A stretch of 64,000 nucleotides of DNA. Origin: JALOKP01 sp963800865. Its GTDB lineage: Bacteria > Acidobacteriota > Polarisedimenticolia > J045. Positions 51,135 through 59,811 of this stretch are shown here, in pieces. A program made the position numbers and the translations under genes. The notes beneath the pieces were generated by a model. That model saw only the letters and a list, made by a program, of their open reading frames with translations, was not told where the DNA came from and did not search any database. The stretch lies in NCBI GenBank assembly GCA_963800865.1, contig CAWDCL010000004.1, positions 2,666,001 through 2,730,000 of the forward strand, given 5' to 3'. The first letter of the stretch is position 1. The number at the start of each line of letters is the position of its first letter.

Positions 51135-52351
51135 CACTCCTCCTCTTCGTCCCGGGCGTCGCCGGACGGCGCCGGCGGCAGCACGATGCGCGCCAGCGTC
51201 CCCGGTCCGTCGGACGCCCGGTCGATTTCCAGCCACCCGCCGCGCGTCGCGGCGACGCGGGCGGCGATGTTCTCCAGCGCGTGGCCCCGCGGCAGGGCCT
51301 CCCCGACCCGGCCCGGCCCGGGCCCGTGGTCGCGCACCTCCAGCACCAGCGCATCGCCCCGCCCGCGGTAGGCGCGCACGTAGATCCGCCCTTCGCCCGT
51401 CTCCGGATCGCGGCCGTGGAGCACGGCGTTCTCGACCAGCGGCTGGAGCAGGAGCGGCGGCACCGGCTCGCCCCGCACCTCGGGCGCGGCCTGGACCTCG
51501 CAGCGCATGCGGTCGCCGAAGCGGGCCCGCTCGATCTCGAGGAAGTCGCCGATGAAATGCAACTCCTCCTCCAGCGGGACCGAGGGCTCGCCGCCCCGGC
51601 GGAAGGCGTAGCGGAACAGGTCGGCGAAGCGCTCGAGCAGGTCCTCGGCCCGGCGCGGGTCGTCGCGCACGAACGCCGCCGCGGTGTTCAGTGCGTTGAA
51701 GAAGAAGTGCGGGTTGATCCGCGCCTGAAGCGCGAGCAGCTCGGCCCGCGCGGCCCGCTCGCGGGCCTGCGACTGCGCCAGGCGCGTCGCGGCGAGGATC
51801 TCGTTGGCCCGCATCAGCCGGTGGTGCAGGTCCTCGTAGGCGAAGACCAGCGTCCCCGCGACCAGCGCCAGCAGGCCGTTCATCGAGCCCACGAGCAGCA
51901 CCGAACGGCCGGCGTGGACGCTGAACGCCGGGTCGATCAGGAAGCCCAGGAAGGTCGCGCCCAGGGCCCCGCCGACGAGCGTGAGCAGCACCATCGCCAC
52001 CCGCGCCGGGAGCGAGAAGCCCGACAGCCGCGGCAGCACCTCGCGGCCCGCGACCGTGGCGATCACGCCGGCCAACAGCCCGGAGGCGGCGCCGACGAGC
52101 ACGAGCGGGCGCTGGAACCCGCCCGCCTCGAGCAGCGCCGCGAGAAAGCCGATCACCGCCCCGCTGACCGCCCCGGCAAGTCCCGCCAGCGCGAGCTCGG
52201 TCAGCATGTTGACCAGGTACGAGCGGCCGCGGCGCCGGCCGAGCCAGTCGTACGCGGGCGGCGGCGGCAGCGCCATCTCGGTGACGTGGAAGATCACCGG
52301 GCGGCGCACCGGCTTCGGCCGGCGGGCGGGCGCGTCGGAGCGCGTGCTCAT
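51134..52351 (-). CDS. LytS-type sensor histidine kinase
   Basis: 405 residues with six membrane helices in the N-terminal half (for example SGFSLPARVAMVLLTLVGGA) and a His_kinase domain with ALQARINPHFFFNALNTAAAF (phospho-His in the PHFFFNAL box). The HATPase has PPLLLQPLVENAVLHG and VRDHGPGPG. The membrane part resembles that of the adjacent SpoIIE phosphatase. ATG 52351 overlaps the phosphatase stop (ATGA), so all three signalling genes form one operon. Confidence 0.92.
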   Translation of the reverse strand: MSTRSDAPARRPKPVRRPVIFHVTEMALPPPPAYDWLGRRRGRSYLVNMLTELALAGLAGAVSGAVIGFLAALLEAGGFQRPLVLVGAASGLLAGVIATVAGREVLPRLSGFSLPARVAMVLLTLVGGALGATFLGFLIDPAFSVHAGRSVLLVGSMNGLLALVAGTLVFAYEDLHHRLMRANEILAATRLAQSQARERAARAELLALQARINPHFFFNALNTAAAFVRDDPRRAEDLLERFADLFRYAFRRGGEPSVPLEEELHFIGDFLEIERARFGDRMRCEVQAAPEVRGEPVPPLLLQPLVENAVLHGRDPETGEGRIYVRAYRGRGDALVLEVRDHGPGPGRVGEALPRGHALENIAARVAATRGGWLEIDRASDGPGTLARIVLPPAPSGDARDEEEE

Positions 52352-53559
52352 GCCGCCGCCTCCATCCGCCGGCGGACGACGACCAGCGTCGTGTCGTCGG
52401 CCAGCGGCCCGTCACCGGTGTGCGCCGCGTGAGTCTCGAGCAGGCGGGCCAGCAGCTCCCGCGCGGGCAGCGCGTGGTCGCGCCGCAGGATCTCCGCGAC
52501 CCGCGCGCGGCCGAACTCGTCCGCGGGATCGTTCGCCGCGGGCGCTTCGACCAGCCCGTCGGTGTAGAGCACGAGGGTCTCGCCGGGCTCGAGCGTCGTC
52601 TCGCCCGAGCCGTAGGGGATCCCGGGCGCCATCCCCAGCGGGAGCCCGCCTTCCTCGAGCGCCCGCACCCCGCGGGGACCGGTGACGAGCGGGAACGGGT
52701 GACCCGCCAGCGAGTACGACACCCGCCCGGTTGCCGGCTCGAGCGCGGCGTAGGCGAAGGTCACGTAGCGCCCCGAGCGGGTGCGCGACGCGACCGCCGC
52801 GGAGAGCGCTGCATTGAGCCGCGCCGGATCGGGCTCGGCCATCGCCAGCGACTCGAAGAGGGTCTGCACGCCGGCCATCAGCAGCGCCGCGGCGACCCCC
52901 TTCCCCATCACGTCACCGATCGACAGCGCGATCGCGCCGTCCGGCAGGCGGACGAAGTCGAAGGTGTCGCCGCCGAGCATCCCCGCCTGCCGCGAGCTGA
53001 AGACCAGCTCGTAGCCGGGCAGATCGGGGGCGGCCTTCGGCAGCAGCTCTTCCTGCACCTGGCGCGCCAGCTCGACCTCGCGCTCGATCGTCTCCTTCCG
53101 GCGCAGTTCCGCGATCGTCCGCTCCAGCCGGGCCTGCAGCGAGTCCCACGCCACGATCGCGCCGCCCACCAGCAGCGCCAGCGCGGAGTTGGCCCCGAGC
53201 TGCCAGAAGACGGCCGCCGGCCGGGTGTAGACGACGCCCAGCCGGTCGGCGATCGAGACCCCGGTCGCGGCGATCGCGCCACCGACCAGGGTGAGGAGCA
53301 TGACCCCGTAGCGCAGCGGTGCGGGCAATCCGGAGAGCAGCGGGATCGCCAGCCGGGAGGCGACCAGCGCCGACGCCAGGACGGTCTCGGCGACGAGCAC
53401 CCCCTTGCGCACGAACCACCACTCGACGCCCGTGCCGGAGGCGACGCCGACGGCGGCGCCGATCATCGCGCCGGAGGCGGCGGCGACCAGCACCCAGGCG
53501 CCGAGCAGCCGCACGGAGCGGCGCCGGGCGAGGCGGGCGGGCTCGGCAAGAGCCGACAC
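52348..53559 (-). CDS. Membrane SpoIIE-type (PP2C) serine phosphatase
   Basis: 403 residues: six membrane helices (including RYGVMLLTLVGGAIAATGV), a coiled-coil linker (LQARLERTIAELRRKETIEREVELARQVQEELLP) and a PP2C/SpoIIE domain with AGMLGGDTFDFVRLPDGAIALSIGDVMGKGVAAALLM, TFAYAALEPATGRVSYSLAGHPFPLV and GETLVLYTDGLVEA, with the metal Asp residues kept. First gene of the phosphatase/kinase/LytTR operon. GTG 53559 follows GGAGGA. No anti-sigma or STAS partner is nearby. Confidence 0.9.
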   Translation of the reverse strand: MSALAEPARLARRRSVRLLGAWVLVAAASGAMIGAAVGVASGTGVEWWFVRKGVLVAETVLASALVASRLAIPLLSGLPAPLRYGVMLLTLVGGAIAATGVSIADRLGVVYTRPAAVFWQLGANSALALLVGGAIVAWDSLQARLERTIAELRRKETIEREVELARQVQEELLPKAAPDLPGYELVFSSRQAGMLGGDTFDFVRLPDGAIALSIGDVMGKGVAAALLMAGVQTLFESLAMAEPDPARLNAALSAAVASRTRSGRYVTFAYAALEPATGRVSYSLAGHPFPLVTGPRGVRALEEGGLPLGMAPGIPYGSGETTLEPGETLVLYTDGLVEAPAANDPADEFGRARVAEILRRDHALPARELLARLLETHAAHTGDGPLADDTTLVVVRRRMEAAA

Positions 53560-53598
53560 GGCGGGTCCGTTCCTCCGGGGGTCTCGGTCACGGTACTA

Positions 53599-53664
53599 CA
53601 ACCGTTCGTCGCGGACGGCGGGCCGCGGGGCCTCGAGCGGTCGCTCCCGGGCGACGAACGGTTG
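53599..53664. repeat. Perfect 14-bp inverted repeat with a 38-nt spacer
   Basis: CAACCGTTCGTCGC (53599-53612) and GCGACGAACGGTTG (53651-53664) are exact reverse complements in the divergent intergenic region between the SpoIIE gene and the Top6A gene. It could be a paired operator or the arms of an RNA hairpin. Confidence 0.75.
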
Positions 53665-53764
53665 CCGTTGCCCGCCGCCGGGAGCGGTGGAACACTCTCC
53701 CGCCCCCCGCGGCCGGCCGGAGCGCCGGCCGGACGGCACGGGACCCGAACCCGGCGAGGACGCG

Positions 53765-54907
53765 ATGGCCAAGCGCAAGGACACGTCGCAGGCGCGAAAG
53801 TCCAAGGAGACCCTCGACCGCAAGACGGTGACGGCGATCGTCGGCGCCGCGGACCGGGTCTACGACCGGATCATGGAGGGCCAGAAGCCCTCGATGTCGT
53901 TCCCGCTGCGCACGCTCTCGAACGTCCGCTACGACAAGGACCGCGGCTACTTCGAGATCGGCCGCTCGAAGAAGAGCCGCACCATGACCGTCTCCACCGT
54001 CCGGACCTTCGCCCAGACGCTGCGGATGATGTCGCTCTCCAAGGAGCTGGTCGAAACGGACGACTTCGCGACCAAGCGAGACGCCTACTACCAGTCCAAG
54101 AACTGGGCCGACGCCGCCTTCGCCGAGCAGGGCGAGTCGGACACGGTGATGGACGACATCGAGGCGCTCTTCTCGGTCGAGGGGATCAGCCGCGAGCAGC
54201 TGCGCTTCGTCCCCGACGAGCACGGCGGCGCCGTCGCCGGCCGGCTGGTCGTCTTCGATCCGGACTACGCCAGCGGAGAGGTCCACCGGATCGACTGCAC
54301 GCAGTTCGGTTCCGGCGCCTACAGCATCCCCTCGCTCGTCGAGCACCTCTCGTTCGAGACCGACGCCAAGTTCGTCCTGGCGATCGAAACGGGCGGTATG
54401 TTCCAGCGGCTGCAGAGCCACCGCTTCTGGGAGAAGGCGAACTGCATCCTGATCTCGATGGCGGGCGTCCCGACGCGGGCCACCCGGCGCTTCATCCGCA
54501 AGCTGTCGGACGAGTGCAGGCTGCCCGTCTTCGCGTTCGTCGACTGCGATCCCTACGGGATCTCGAACATCTACCGCACGCTCAAGGTCGGCTCGGGCAA
54601 CGCGGCGCACATCTCGCGGTTCTTCTGCGTCCCGGGCGCGCACTACCTGGGCGTGACGCCGCAGGACATCGTCGACTACAAGCTGCCGACCCATCCGCTC
54701 AAGGACGTCGACATCAAGCGGGCCAAGGACGCCCTGAAGAACGACCCGTTCTTCAAGGCCTTCCCGGTCTGGGCCCGGGCGATCGAGCAGCTGCTGAAGA
54801 TGGGGGTCCGCGCCGAGCAGCAGGCGCTGGCGAAATGGGGACTGAACTACGTCCTCGACGAGTACCTGCCGCGCAAACTGGCCCAGCCCCAGCAGTTCCT
54901 CCCGTGA
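53765..54907 (+). CDS. Topoisomerase VI subunit A / Spo11 homologue, no subunit B nearby
   Basis: 380 residues carrying both domains of Top6A. The 5Y-CAP DNA-cleavage domain includes ATKRDAYYQSKNW (residues 102-114), where RDxYY matches the Spo11/Top6A catalytic motif; the second Tyr, Tyr109, is the expected nucleophile. The Toprim domain has VLAIETGGMFQRL (Glu208) and FVDCDPYGISNIYRTLKVGS (Asp260, Asp262). Later HISRFFCVPGAHYLGVTPQDI is archaeal-like. In archaea the ATPase subunit (Top6B) normally sits immediately upstream; here the upstream gene is a divergent phosphatase and the downstream gene is KAS III. ATG 53765 follows GAGGA; a GGCCGGCCGG hairpin lies just before. Confidence 0.9.
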   Translation: MAKRKDTSQARKSKETLDRKTVTAIVGAADRVYDRIMEGQKPSMSFPLRTLSNVRYDKDRGYFEIGRSKKSRTMTVSTVRTFAQTLRMMSLSKELVETDDFATKRDAYYQSKNWADAAFAEQGESDTVMDDIEALFSVEGISREQLRFVPDEHGGAVAGRLVVFDPDYASGEVHRIDCTQFGSGAYSIPSLVEHLSFETDAKFVLAIETGGMFQRLQSHRFWEKANCILISMAGVPTRATRRFIRKLSDECRLPVFAFVDCDPYGISNIYRTLKVGSGNAAHISRFFCVPGAHYLGVTPQDIVDYKLPTHPLKDVDIKRAKDALKNDPFFKAFPVWARAIEQLLKMGVRAEQQALAKWGLNYVLDEYLPRKLAQPQQFLP

Positions 54908-55034
54908 GAGGGGGCCTTTCCCTGCGGCGGGGCGGCATTCGGCGTATCTTCTCCGGCGCCGCTCGACCGGGGTCAGGCGGGAGCGGCCGGGGCAGGACCC
55001 GCGGGTCGGCCGCCCGCGGGTGACGAGGGCTTGG

Positions 55035-56045
55035 ATGTCGGAAACGGGTACACGGTTCCTGCTGCGCGGGATGGGCACGGCATTGCCCACCGGCCGGCTG
55101 GACAACGAGCGCCTGGGCGAGGCCCTCGGGATGGACGCCGAGTCGATCCTGTCGCGCACCGGGATCGTCGAGCGCTGCATCGCGGCCGCGGACGACACCG
55201 CGTCGTCGCTCGGTGCCCGCGCCGCGCGGGCCGCGCTCGAGCAGGCGGCGGTCGATCCGTCGGAGATCGACCTGGTCCTGCTCTCGACCTACACCCCCGA
55301 CCACTGGCTCTGCCCCACCGCGCCCGACCTGGCGCGGCAGATCGGCGCGACCCGGGCCGGCGCCTTCGATCTGAACGCGGCCTGTTCGGGCGGGAACACC
55401 GCGCTCCTGACCGCGACATCCCTGATGCGGGCGGGCGTCTTCCGCACCGCTCTCGTCGTGACCTCCGACCTGACGACGCGCTACGTGCGCGCCGACGACC
55501 CGAAGACCCGGCTGGTCTTCGGCGACGGCGCCACGGCGATGCTGATCTCCGAGGCCCGCCCGGACGACCCGCGGGCCTGGACGATGGTCGCCTCGACGAT
55601 GGGCGCGGACGGCGCCGGCGCCGACCTCTTCTGGGTGCCGCACGGCGGGACCGCCACGCCACCGGTCAACGGGCACCGCTTCGAGGAGGTCCGGACGGTG
55701 GAGATGGACGGCCGCGCGGTCTTCCGTTTCGGGATCGAGCGCGGCCTCCAGGTGATCGAGGAGCTCTGCCAGCGGGCCGGGCTCGCGCCGGACGACGTCG
55801 CCTGGGTGATCCCGCACCAGGCCAACCTGCGCATGATCACGGCGCTGCGCGACCGCTGCGCGATCCCAGCCGAGCGCTTCGTGGTCAACATCGACCGCTA
55901 CGGGAACACGGCCTCCAGCTCGATCCCGCTCGCGCTGTCGGAACTGCTGGCTGCGGGGCAGGTGAAGCGGGGCGACACGCTGCTGCTCGTGGCGTTCGGC
56001 GCGGGCCTGACGTGGTGCGGCCTCGCCCTCCGCGCGGGCGGGTAG
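55035..56045 (+). CDS. fabH: 3-oxoacyl-ACP synthase III (KAS III/FabH-like)
   Basis: 336-residue thiolase-fold condensing enzyme. FDLNAACSGGNTALL holds the catalytic Cys, WVIPHQANLRMI the His and VNIDRYGNTASSSIPLAL the Asn; TRLVFGDGATAML is also typical. It would start fatty-acid chains from an acyl-CoA and malonyl-ACP. Relatives also act in secondary metabolism, and no fab cluster accompanies it, so assignment to housekeeping synthesis is tentative. ATG 55035 follows GAGGG; GTG 55020 is an alternative start. Confidence 0.9.
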   Translation: MSETGTRFLLRGMGTALPTGRLDNERLGEALGMDAESILSRTGIVERCIAAADDTASSLGARAARAALEQAAVDPSEIDLVLLSTYTPDHWLCPTAPDLARQIGATRAGAFDLNAACSGGNTALLTATSLMRAGVFRTALVVTSDLTTRYVRADDPKTRLVFGDGATAMLISEARPDDPRAWTMVASTMGADGAGADLFWVPHGGTATPPVNGHRFEEVRTVEMDGRAVFRFGIERGLQVIEELCQRAGLAPDDVAWVIPHQANLRMITALRDRCAIPAERFVVNIDRYGNTASSSIPLALSELLAAGQVKRGDTLLLVAFGAGLTWCGLALRAGG

Positions 56046-56090
56046 GATTCGGCCGGAACGCCGATTCGGCGCCTCGTGATTGATCCGCGC

Positions 56091-56096
56091 TAGAAT
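56091..56096 (+). promoter_or_regulatory. -10 box for the TPR gene
   Basis: TAGAAT, 8 nt before GTG 56105, no Shine-Dalgarno; leaderless transcript likely. Confidence 0.5.
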
Positions 56097-56104
56097 CCCC
56101 CGCG

Positions 56105-58810
56105 GTGAGTGTCCGCCGCCCGCAGGTCGTGTTTGCCCTCGCGTTGATCCTCTCCGCGACCGCGTCGGGTCGTGCCCACGCGCAGTCGAGCCTGCTCGAC
56201 GACTACATCGCCGCCGCGCAGCTCGCCCGCGGCGGGCAGGTCGAGACGGCCTGCGACCGCCTCGGGGCCCTGGCGGCCGAGCACCCGTCCTCGGTCGCGG
56301 TGCATCGCGCGTGGGGCATGCTCGCGGTGCCGGCCCAGCGGGCCGGAACGGTCGAGCCGCTGCTGCGAGCTCGCGCCCTGCGCGGCGGAAGCGACTGGGC
56401 GGCGCAGGTCGGGCTGGCGGCCCTGCTCGCCGCGCGGGGGCGGAAGGCGGAAGCCTGGCGTTTCCTCTCCGGCGCCGTCGCCTCCGGAGAACGCGATCCC
56501 CTGATCGTCCCGCTCCTGCTCGAAACGGCCCCGGGGACGGAGGCCGCGCTGCGCTTCATCGACGCCGAGATCGCCCGGCACCCGCGCGATGGGCTGCTGG
56601 CCGCGCTGGCCGTCCGCACGGCGCTCGCCGCCGGCCGGATCGTCGAGGCCCGGCGCACGCTCGAGGCTGCGCTCGAGCGCGGCGTCGAGCACCAGGAGCT
56701 CTCCCTGCAGCACGCGATCCTGCTGCGGGCCGCGGGACGGGAACGGGCGGCGTGCGATGAGGCGACCCTCGTCGGCTCGGTCGTCGGGCCGGAGCTCGAG
56801 GTCCCCGAGCTGCGCGTGCCGCGCCGCGTCGCCCTGGCCCGGATCCTGATCGCCTGTGGCCGGACCGAGCCCGCCCGCCGCGTGCTCGCAGCGCTCGGCC
56901 CGGCCGTGAGCTTCCCGGGCGAGGTGCCGCTGCGGCCGCTCGCGCGTGCCGCCGAAGCCGAGTGGGCCCTGTCGCGCGAGGATCCGCTCGGCGCGCTCGC
57001 GCTGCTCGACGAGACGCCGGGCCTCGACGAGGTCCCGGCAGTGCGCGAGTACGCGCTCGCCGTCCGTGCCGGCGCGTTCGCGCTGCTCGGAGCGATTCCG
57101 GCCGCGGTTCGCGAGGCGTCGCTTGGGGCGCTTCCGGACGGGCTGGCGCTGGCCGACCGGTCGGCGGCGCTGGCCGCGATCGCCGGCGACGGCGGTCCCC
57201 CGGCCACCGACCTGGTGCCGGCGCTCGAACGTCTCGCCGCGCGGCTGGAGGACGAGGGGTTCGCCGAGCGCGCCGCGCGGGTACGCACGCTCGCCGCGTG
57301 GCGCCTGGCGGACGACGATCCGCCGGGCGCGCGCCGTGAGCTGCGCCTGGCCCAGGCTCTGATCGCGGGGCGGGAAGAGCCCGCGCAGCTCGCGCTCGCG
57401 GCGACGCTCGTGGAGGCGCGGATGGCCCGCCGCGCCGGCGATCCGGCCGCGGCGTTGCGCGTGCTCGAGTTCGGCCCGCTGGAAACCGCCGGGGTGCCGG
57501 GCGCACTGCTCGCCGCGGCCCGCGTGGAGGCGGCGCAGGCGGCCCTCGTGTCGAGTGATCCCGAGCGCGCCCGGGCCCAGGCGCGCGAGGGGATGCTCGA
57601 CGTCCAGGAAGCGGCGCGAGGGGGCCCGCAGCCGGCAGCGGAAGCGCGGGCGCTGGCGGGCAACCCGTCGGAGCGGGCCGTGGAGCTCGCGGGCCTGCTG
57701 TTCCGCGCGGTGCTGGCGCTCGGCCGCGAACCCCGGGATGCCGCGGGGACGTTCGTCCACAACCTGGGGCGCGCCGCCCGCAGCTGGTCGCTGCTGGAGG
57801 CGCCGTGGCCCGACGACCTGGCCAAGCTCGCACCCAGCATCCCGCGCGGGAGCTGCGCGGTCTTCGCGGCGCTCGGCGAGGCCGCGCCGGCGCTCGCGGT
57901 CGGCTACCGCGGAGAGTTCGAGGTCACGACCCCCGGCGCGGCGTTCGCTGCGGCGCCGTGCGCGGGAGCGAGCACGATCTACTGGGCCGGGCCGGCCCCG
58001 GCGAAGGGTGGCCTCTCGCCCGCGCCCGGCGACCAGCGGCTTTTCCTGCGCTGGATCAGTCCCGTTCCGCAGGGTGAGGGGTTCCCGACCAGCCTGCCCG
58101 ACGACGGCGACGAACCGGCGCCGACGGTCGGGCCGGGACCCGATCGTCCGCTCCGCCAGTTGGTCGAGGCGCTGGCGGAAGCACCGCCGCCGCCGGGCAG
58201 CGCCGCCGCCGCCGCGCCGGGCGCGGCGGGAAGCAGCCTGGTGCGCTGGCCGGTCTTCGCCGGGGCCGGCCTGGCTCCCGCACGGGCGCCGCTGTCGGCG
58301 GGATGGCTGGTTCCTCCCGGATACCTGAGGAGCACGGGGTGGCTCGGACCGGAGTCGATCCAGACGATCTCGCCTACGCGGGGACCGGGCCTGATCGCGG
58401 TCGGCCTGCGTGCGATGCCGGGAGCAGGAGCGCCAGAGAGCGGCCTGTCGGTACTCGCCGATTCCGCGCTGCAGGCCGGCTGGCGCTGGGCGCTGCTGGC
58501 TCGCGCCCCGCTCGCCGCGGAGGAGGTGGAAGCGCTCCGCGCGCGCCTTTCCGCCTGGTCTTCGAACCCCTACAAGGAATCGCGACGGCTCGCGCGATCG
58601 GCCCCGGCGACGGCCGCGAAGCTCACGCTCTGGACCGTGCCGAGCCGCCGGAGCGCGCGTGACATCGCCGCCCGCACCTTCGGCCGGACGCTGGCGCTGC
58701 TCGGCGCGGCGTCGATCGTCTCCGCCCTGCTCTGGGCCGTCGCGCTCAGGCGACGACGTTCAGGCGGCCGCCCTTCTCGCCGCCAGGCCCCGCGTGGCCG
58801 TTCGAGGTGA
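56105..58810 (+). CDS. Exported TPR-like protein with C-terminal membrane anchor
   Basis: 901 residues. A signal peptide (VVFALALILSATASGRAHAQ) precedes about 500 residues of Ala/Leu/Arg-rich helical repeats of TPR style (LARGGQVETACDRLGALAAEHPSSVAVHRAWG, EARRTLEAALERGVEH). A 300-residue globular region and one transmembrane helix (LALLGAASIVSALLWAVAL) with a basic tail follow. The globular part (SLLEAPWPDDLAKLA, AAGLGPARAPLS-like stretches, LADSALQAGWRWALLARAPL, KLTLWTVPS) loosely recalls a CHAT domain without its Cys-His pair; this is only a suggestion. GTG start 56105. Function unknown. Confidence 0.6.
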   Translation: MSVRRPQVVFALALILSATASGRAHAQSSLLDDYIAAAQLARGGQVETACDRLGALAAEHPSSVAVHRAWGMLAVPAQRAGTVEPLLRARALRGGSDWAAQVGLAALLAARGRKAEAWRFLSGAVASGERDPLIVPLLLETAPGTEAALRFIDAEIARHPRDGLLAALAVRTALAAGRIVEARRTLEAALERGVEHQELSLQHAILLRAAGRERAACDEATLVGSVVGPELEVPELRVPRRVALARILIACGRTEPARRVLAALGPAVSFPGEVPLRPLARAAEAEWALSREDPLGALALLDETPGLDEVPAVREYALAVRAGAFALLGAIPAAVREASLGALPDGLALADRSAALAAIAGDGGPPATDLVPALERLAARLEDEGFAERAARVRTLAAWRLADDDPPGARRELRLAQALIAGREEPAQLALAATLVEARMARRAGDPAAALRVLEFGPLETAGVPGALLAAARVEAAQAALVSSDPERARAQAREGMLDVQEAARGGPQPAAEARALAGNPSERAVELAGLLFRAVLALGREPRDAAGTFVHNLGRAARSWSLLEAPWPDDLAKLAPSIPRGSCAVFAALGEAAPALAVGYRGEFEVTTPGAAFAAAPCAGASTIYWAGPAPAKGGLSPAPGDQRLFLRWISPVPQGEGFPTSLPDDGDEPAPTVGPGPDRPLRQLVEALAEAPPPPGSAAAAAPGAAGSSLVRWPVFAGAGLAPARAPLSAGWLVPPGYLRSTGWLGPESIQTISPTRGPGLIAVGLRAMPGAGAPESGLSVLADSALQAGWRWALLARAPLAAEEVEALRARLSAWSSNPYKESRRLARSAPATAAKLTLWTVPSRRSARDIAARTFGRTLALLGAASIVSALLWAVALRRRRSGGRPSRRQAPRGRSR

Positions 58811-58952
58811 CCGGCTGCGCCTTGCCGTCACCTCGCACTTCGTTCCGCTCCCCGCCGCGACGCGGTCGTTCCAGCGGCTGGGCCGCGTGCTCCTGGGCGG
58901 CGCGGGGGACGTCGGCCGTACCGACCAGCGGGGGAACCGCCGTGTTGGACAC
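58746..58952 (-). CDS. Small hypothetical protein (68 aa)
   Basis: GTG at 58952 is preceded five bases earlier by GAGGTG. The product is Pro/Gly/Arg-rich with no hydrophobic segment and ends GRLNVVA. It overlaps the 3' end of the convergent TPR gene by 65 nt. Composition is what random GC-rich DNA would give, so only the ribosome-binding site argues for it. Confidence 0.3.
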   Translation of the reverse strand: MSNTAVPPLVGTADVPRAAQEHAAQPLERPRRGGERNEVRGDGKAQPVTSNGHAGPGGEKGGRLNVVA

Positions 58953-59167
58953 CCGTTCACCTCGTGAGGCTCTCGCTCCCCGGGGGGTCCGGCGTCCGGA
59001 CTCCCGCTCATCCCCCTCATCGGCCGATCCTCCGCGAACTTGAGCCCGCCCCGGCGCGGTGCCGCTCGCCGGCTCCGCAGGAGGCTTCGAAGATCGAAGC
59101 TAAACAATAGACAGGGCTAGATTTGACAGACTTGGAACGGGACGAGCGACCGGCCTGGGGCGGCCGT
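58953..59167. other. Intergenic stretch with an AT-rich patch and a 7-bp inverted repeat
   Basis: No gene seen. GCTTCGA-AGA-TCGAAGC (59084-59100) is a perfect dyad followed by an unusually AT-rich 35 bp that includes TTGACA (59123-59128, plus strand). A matching -10 is not evident on either strand. It could serve the small minus-strand ORF at 58952. Confidence 0.35.
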
Positions 59168-59811
59168 TCACGGCGCCAGGCGCTGCGACTCCCAGCCGTC
59201 GCTTCCCCGCCGTCTGTACAGCAGGCGGTCGTGCATCCGGCTGGGCCGCCCCTGCCAGAACTCGAGGAGGTCCGGGCGGAGCCGGTACCCCCCCACCCCG
59301 GCGGCCGCGGCACGTCGCGCTCCGCGAAGCGCGCCGACGCCTCCTCCAGGCGGCGCTCGAGTTCGTCGCGGGACGGGACCGGTTCGCTCTGCGGCGAGGC
59401 CCAGGCGCCCAGTTGGCTCGCGCGCGGACGCCGCGCGAAGTACAGGTCGGCGACCGCATCGGCGGCGCGCTCGACCCGGCCTTCGACCCGGATCTGGCGC
59501 TCGAGTTCGAGCCACACGAAGCAGAGCGCGGCGGCCGGGTTGGCGGCGAGTTCGCGGCCCTTGCGGCTGGCGTCGTGGGTGAAGAAGACGAAGGTGCCGT
59601 CGTCGATCGACTTCAGCAGTACCGCGCGTGACGACGGCCGCCCGTCCAGGGTGGCCGTGGAGAGCACCATCGCGTTCGGGTCGGGAAGCCCGGCCTCGAT
59701 CGCGTCGTCGAGCCAGGCCCGGAACAGGCGCAGCGGATCGTCGCCGGCATCCGCCTCGGTCAGTCCGCGGGCACGGTATTCGCGCCTCAGGTCGGCCAGT
59801 TCTCGGTCCAT
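59168..59811 (-). CDS. pdxH: Pyridoxamine 5'-phosphate oxidase (one frame break)
   Basis: FMN enzyme making PLP from PNP or PMP. Motifs: RREYRARGLTEADAGDDPLRLFRAWLDDA, NAMVLSTATLDGRPSSRAVLLKSID, FVFFTHDASRKGRELAANP, ALCFVWLELERQIRVEGRVER and ASPQSEP. The C-terminal signature PPGWGGYRLRPDLLEFWQGRPSRMHDRLLYRR is split by a frame break at a run of seven G near 59292; eight G restores WGGYR. About 214 residues, standard length. ATG 59811 overlaps the glycosyltransferase stop (TGATG). Confidence 0.92.
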
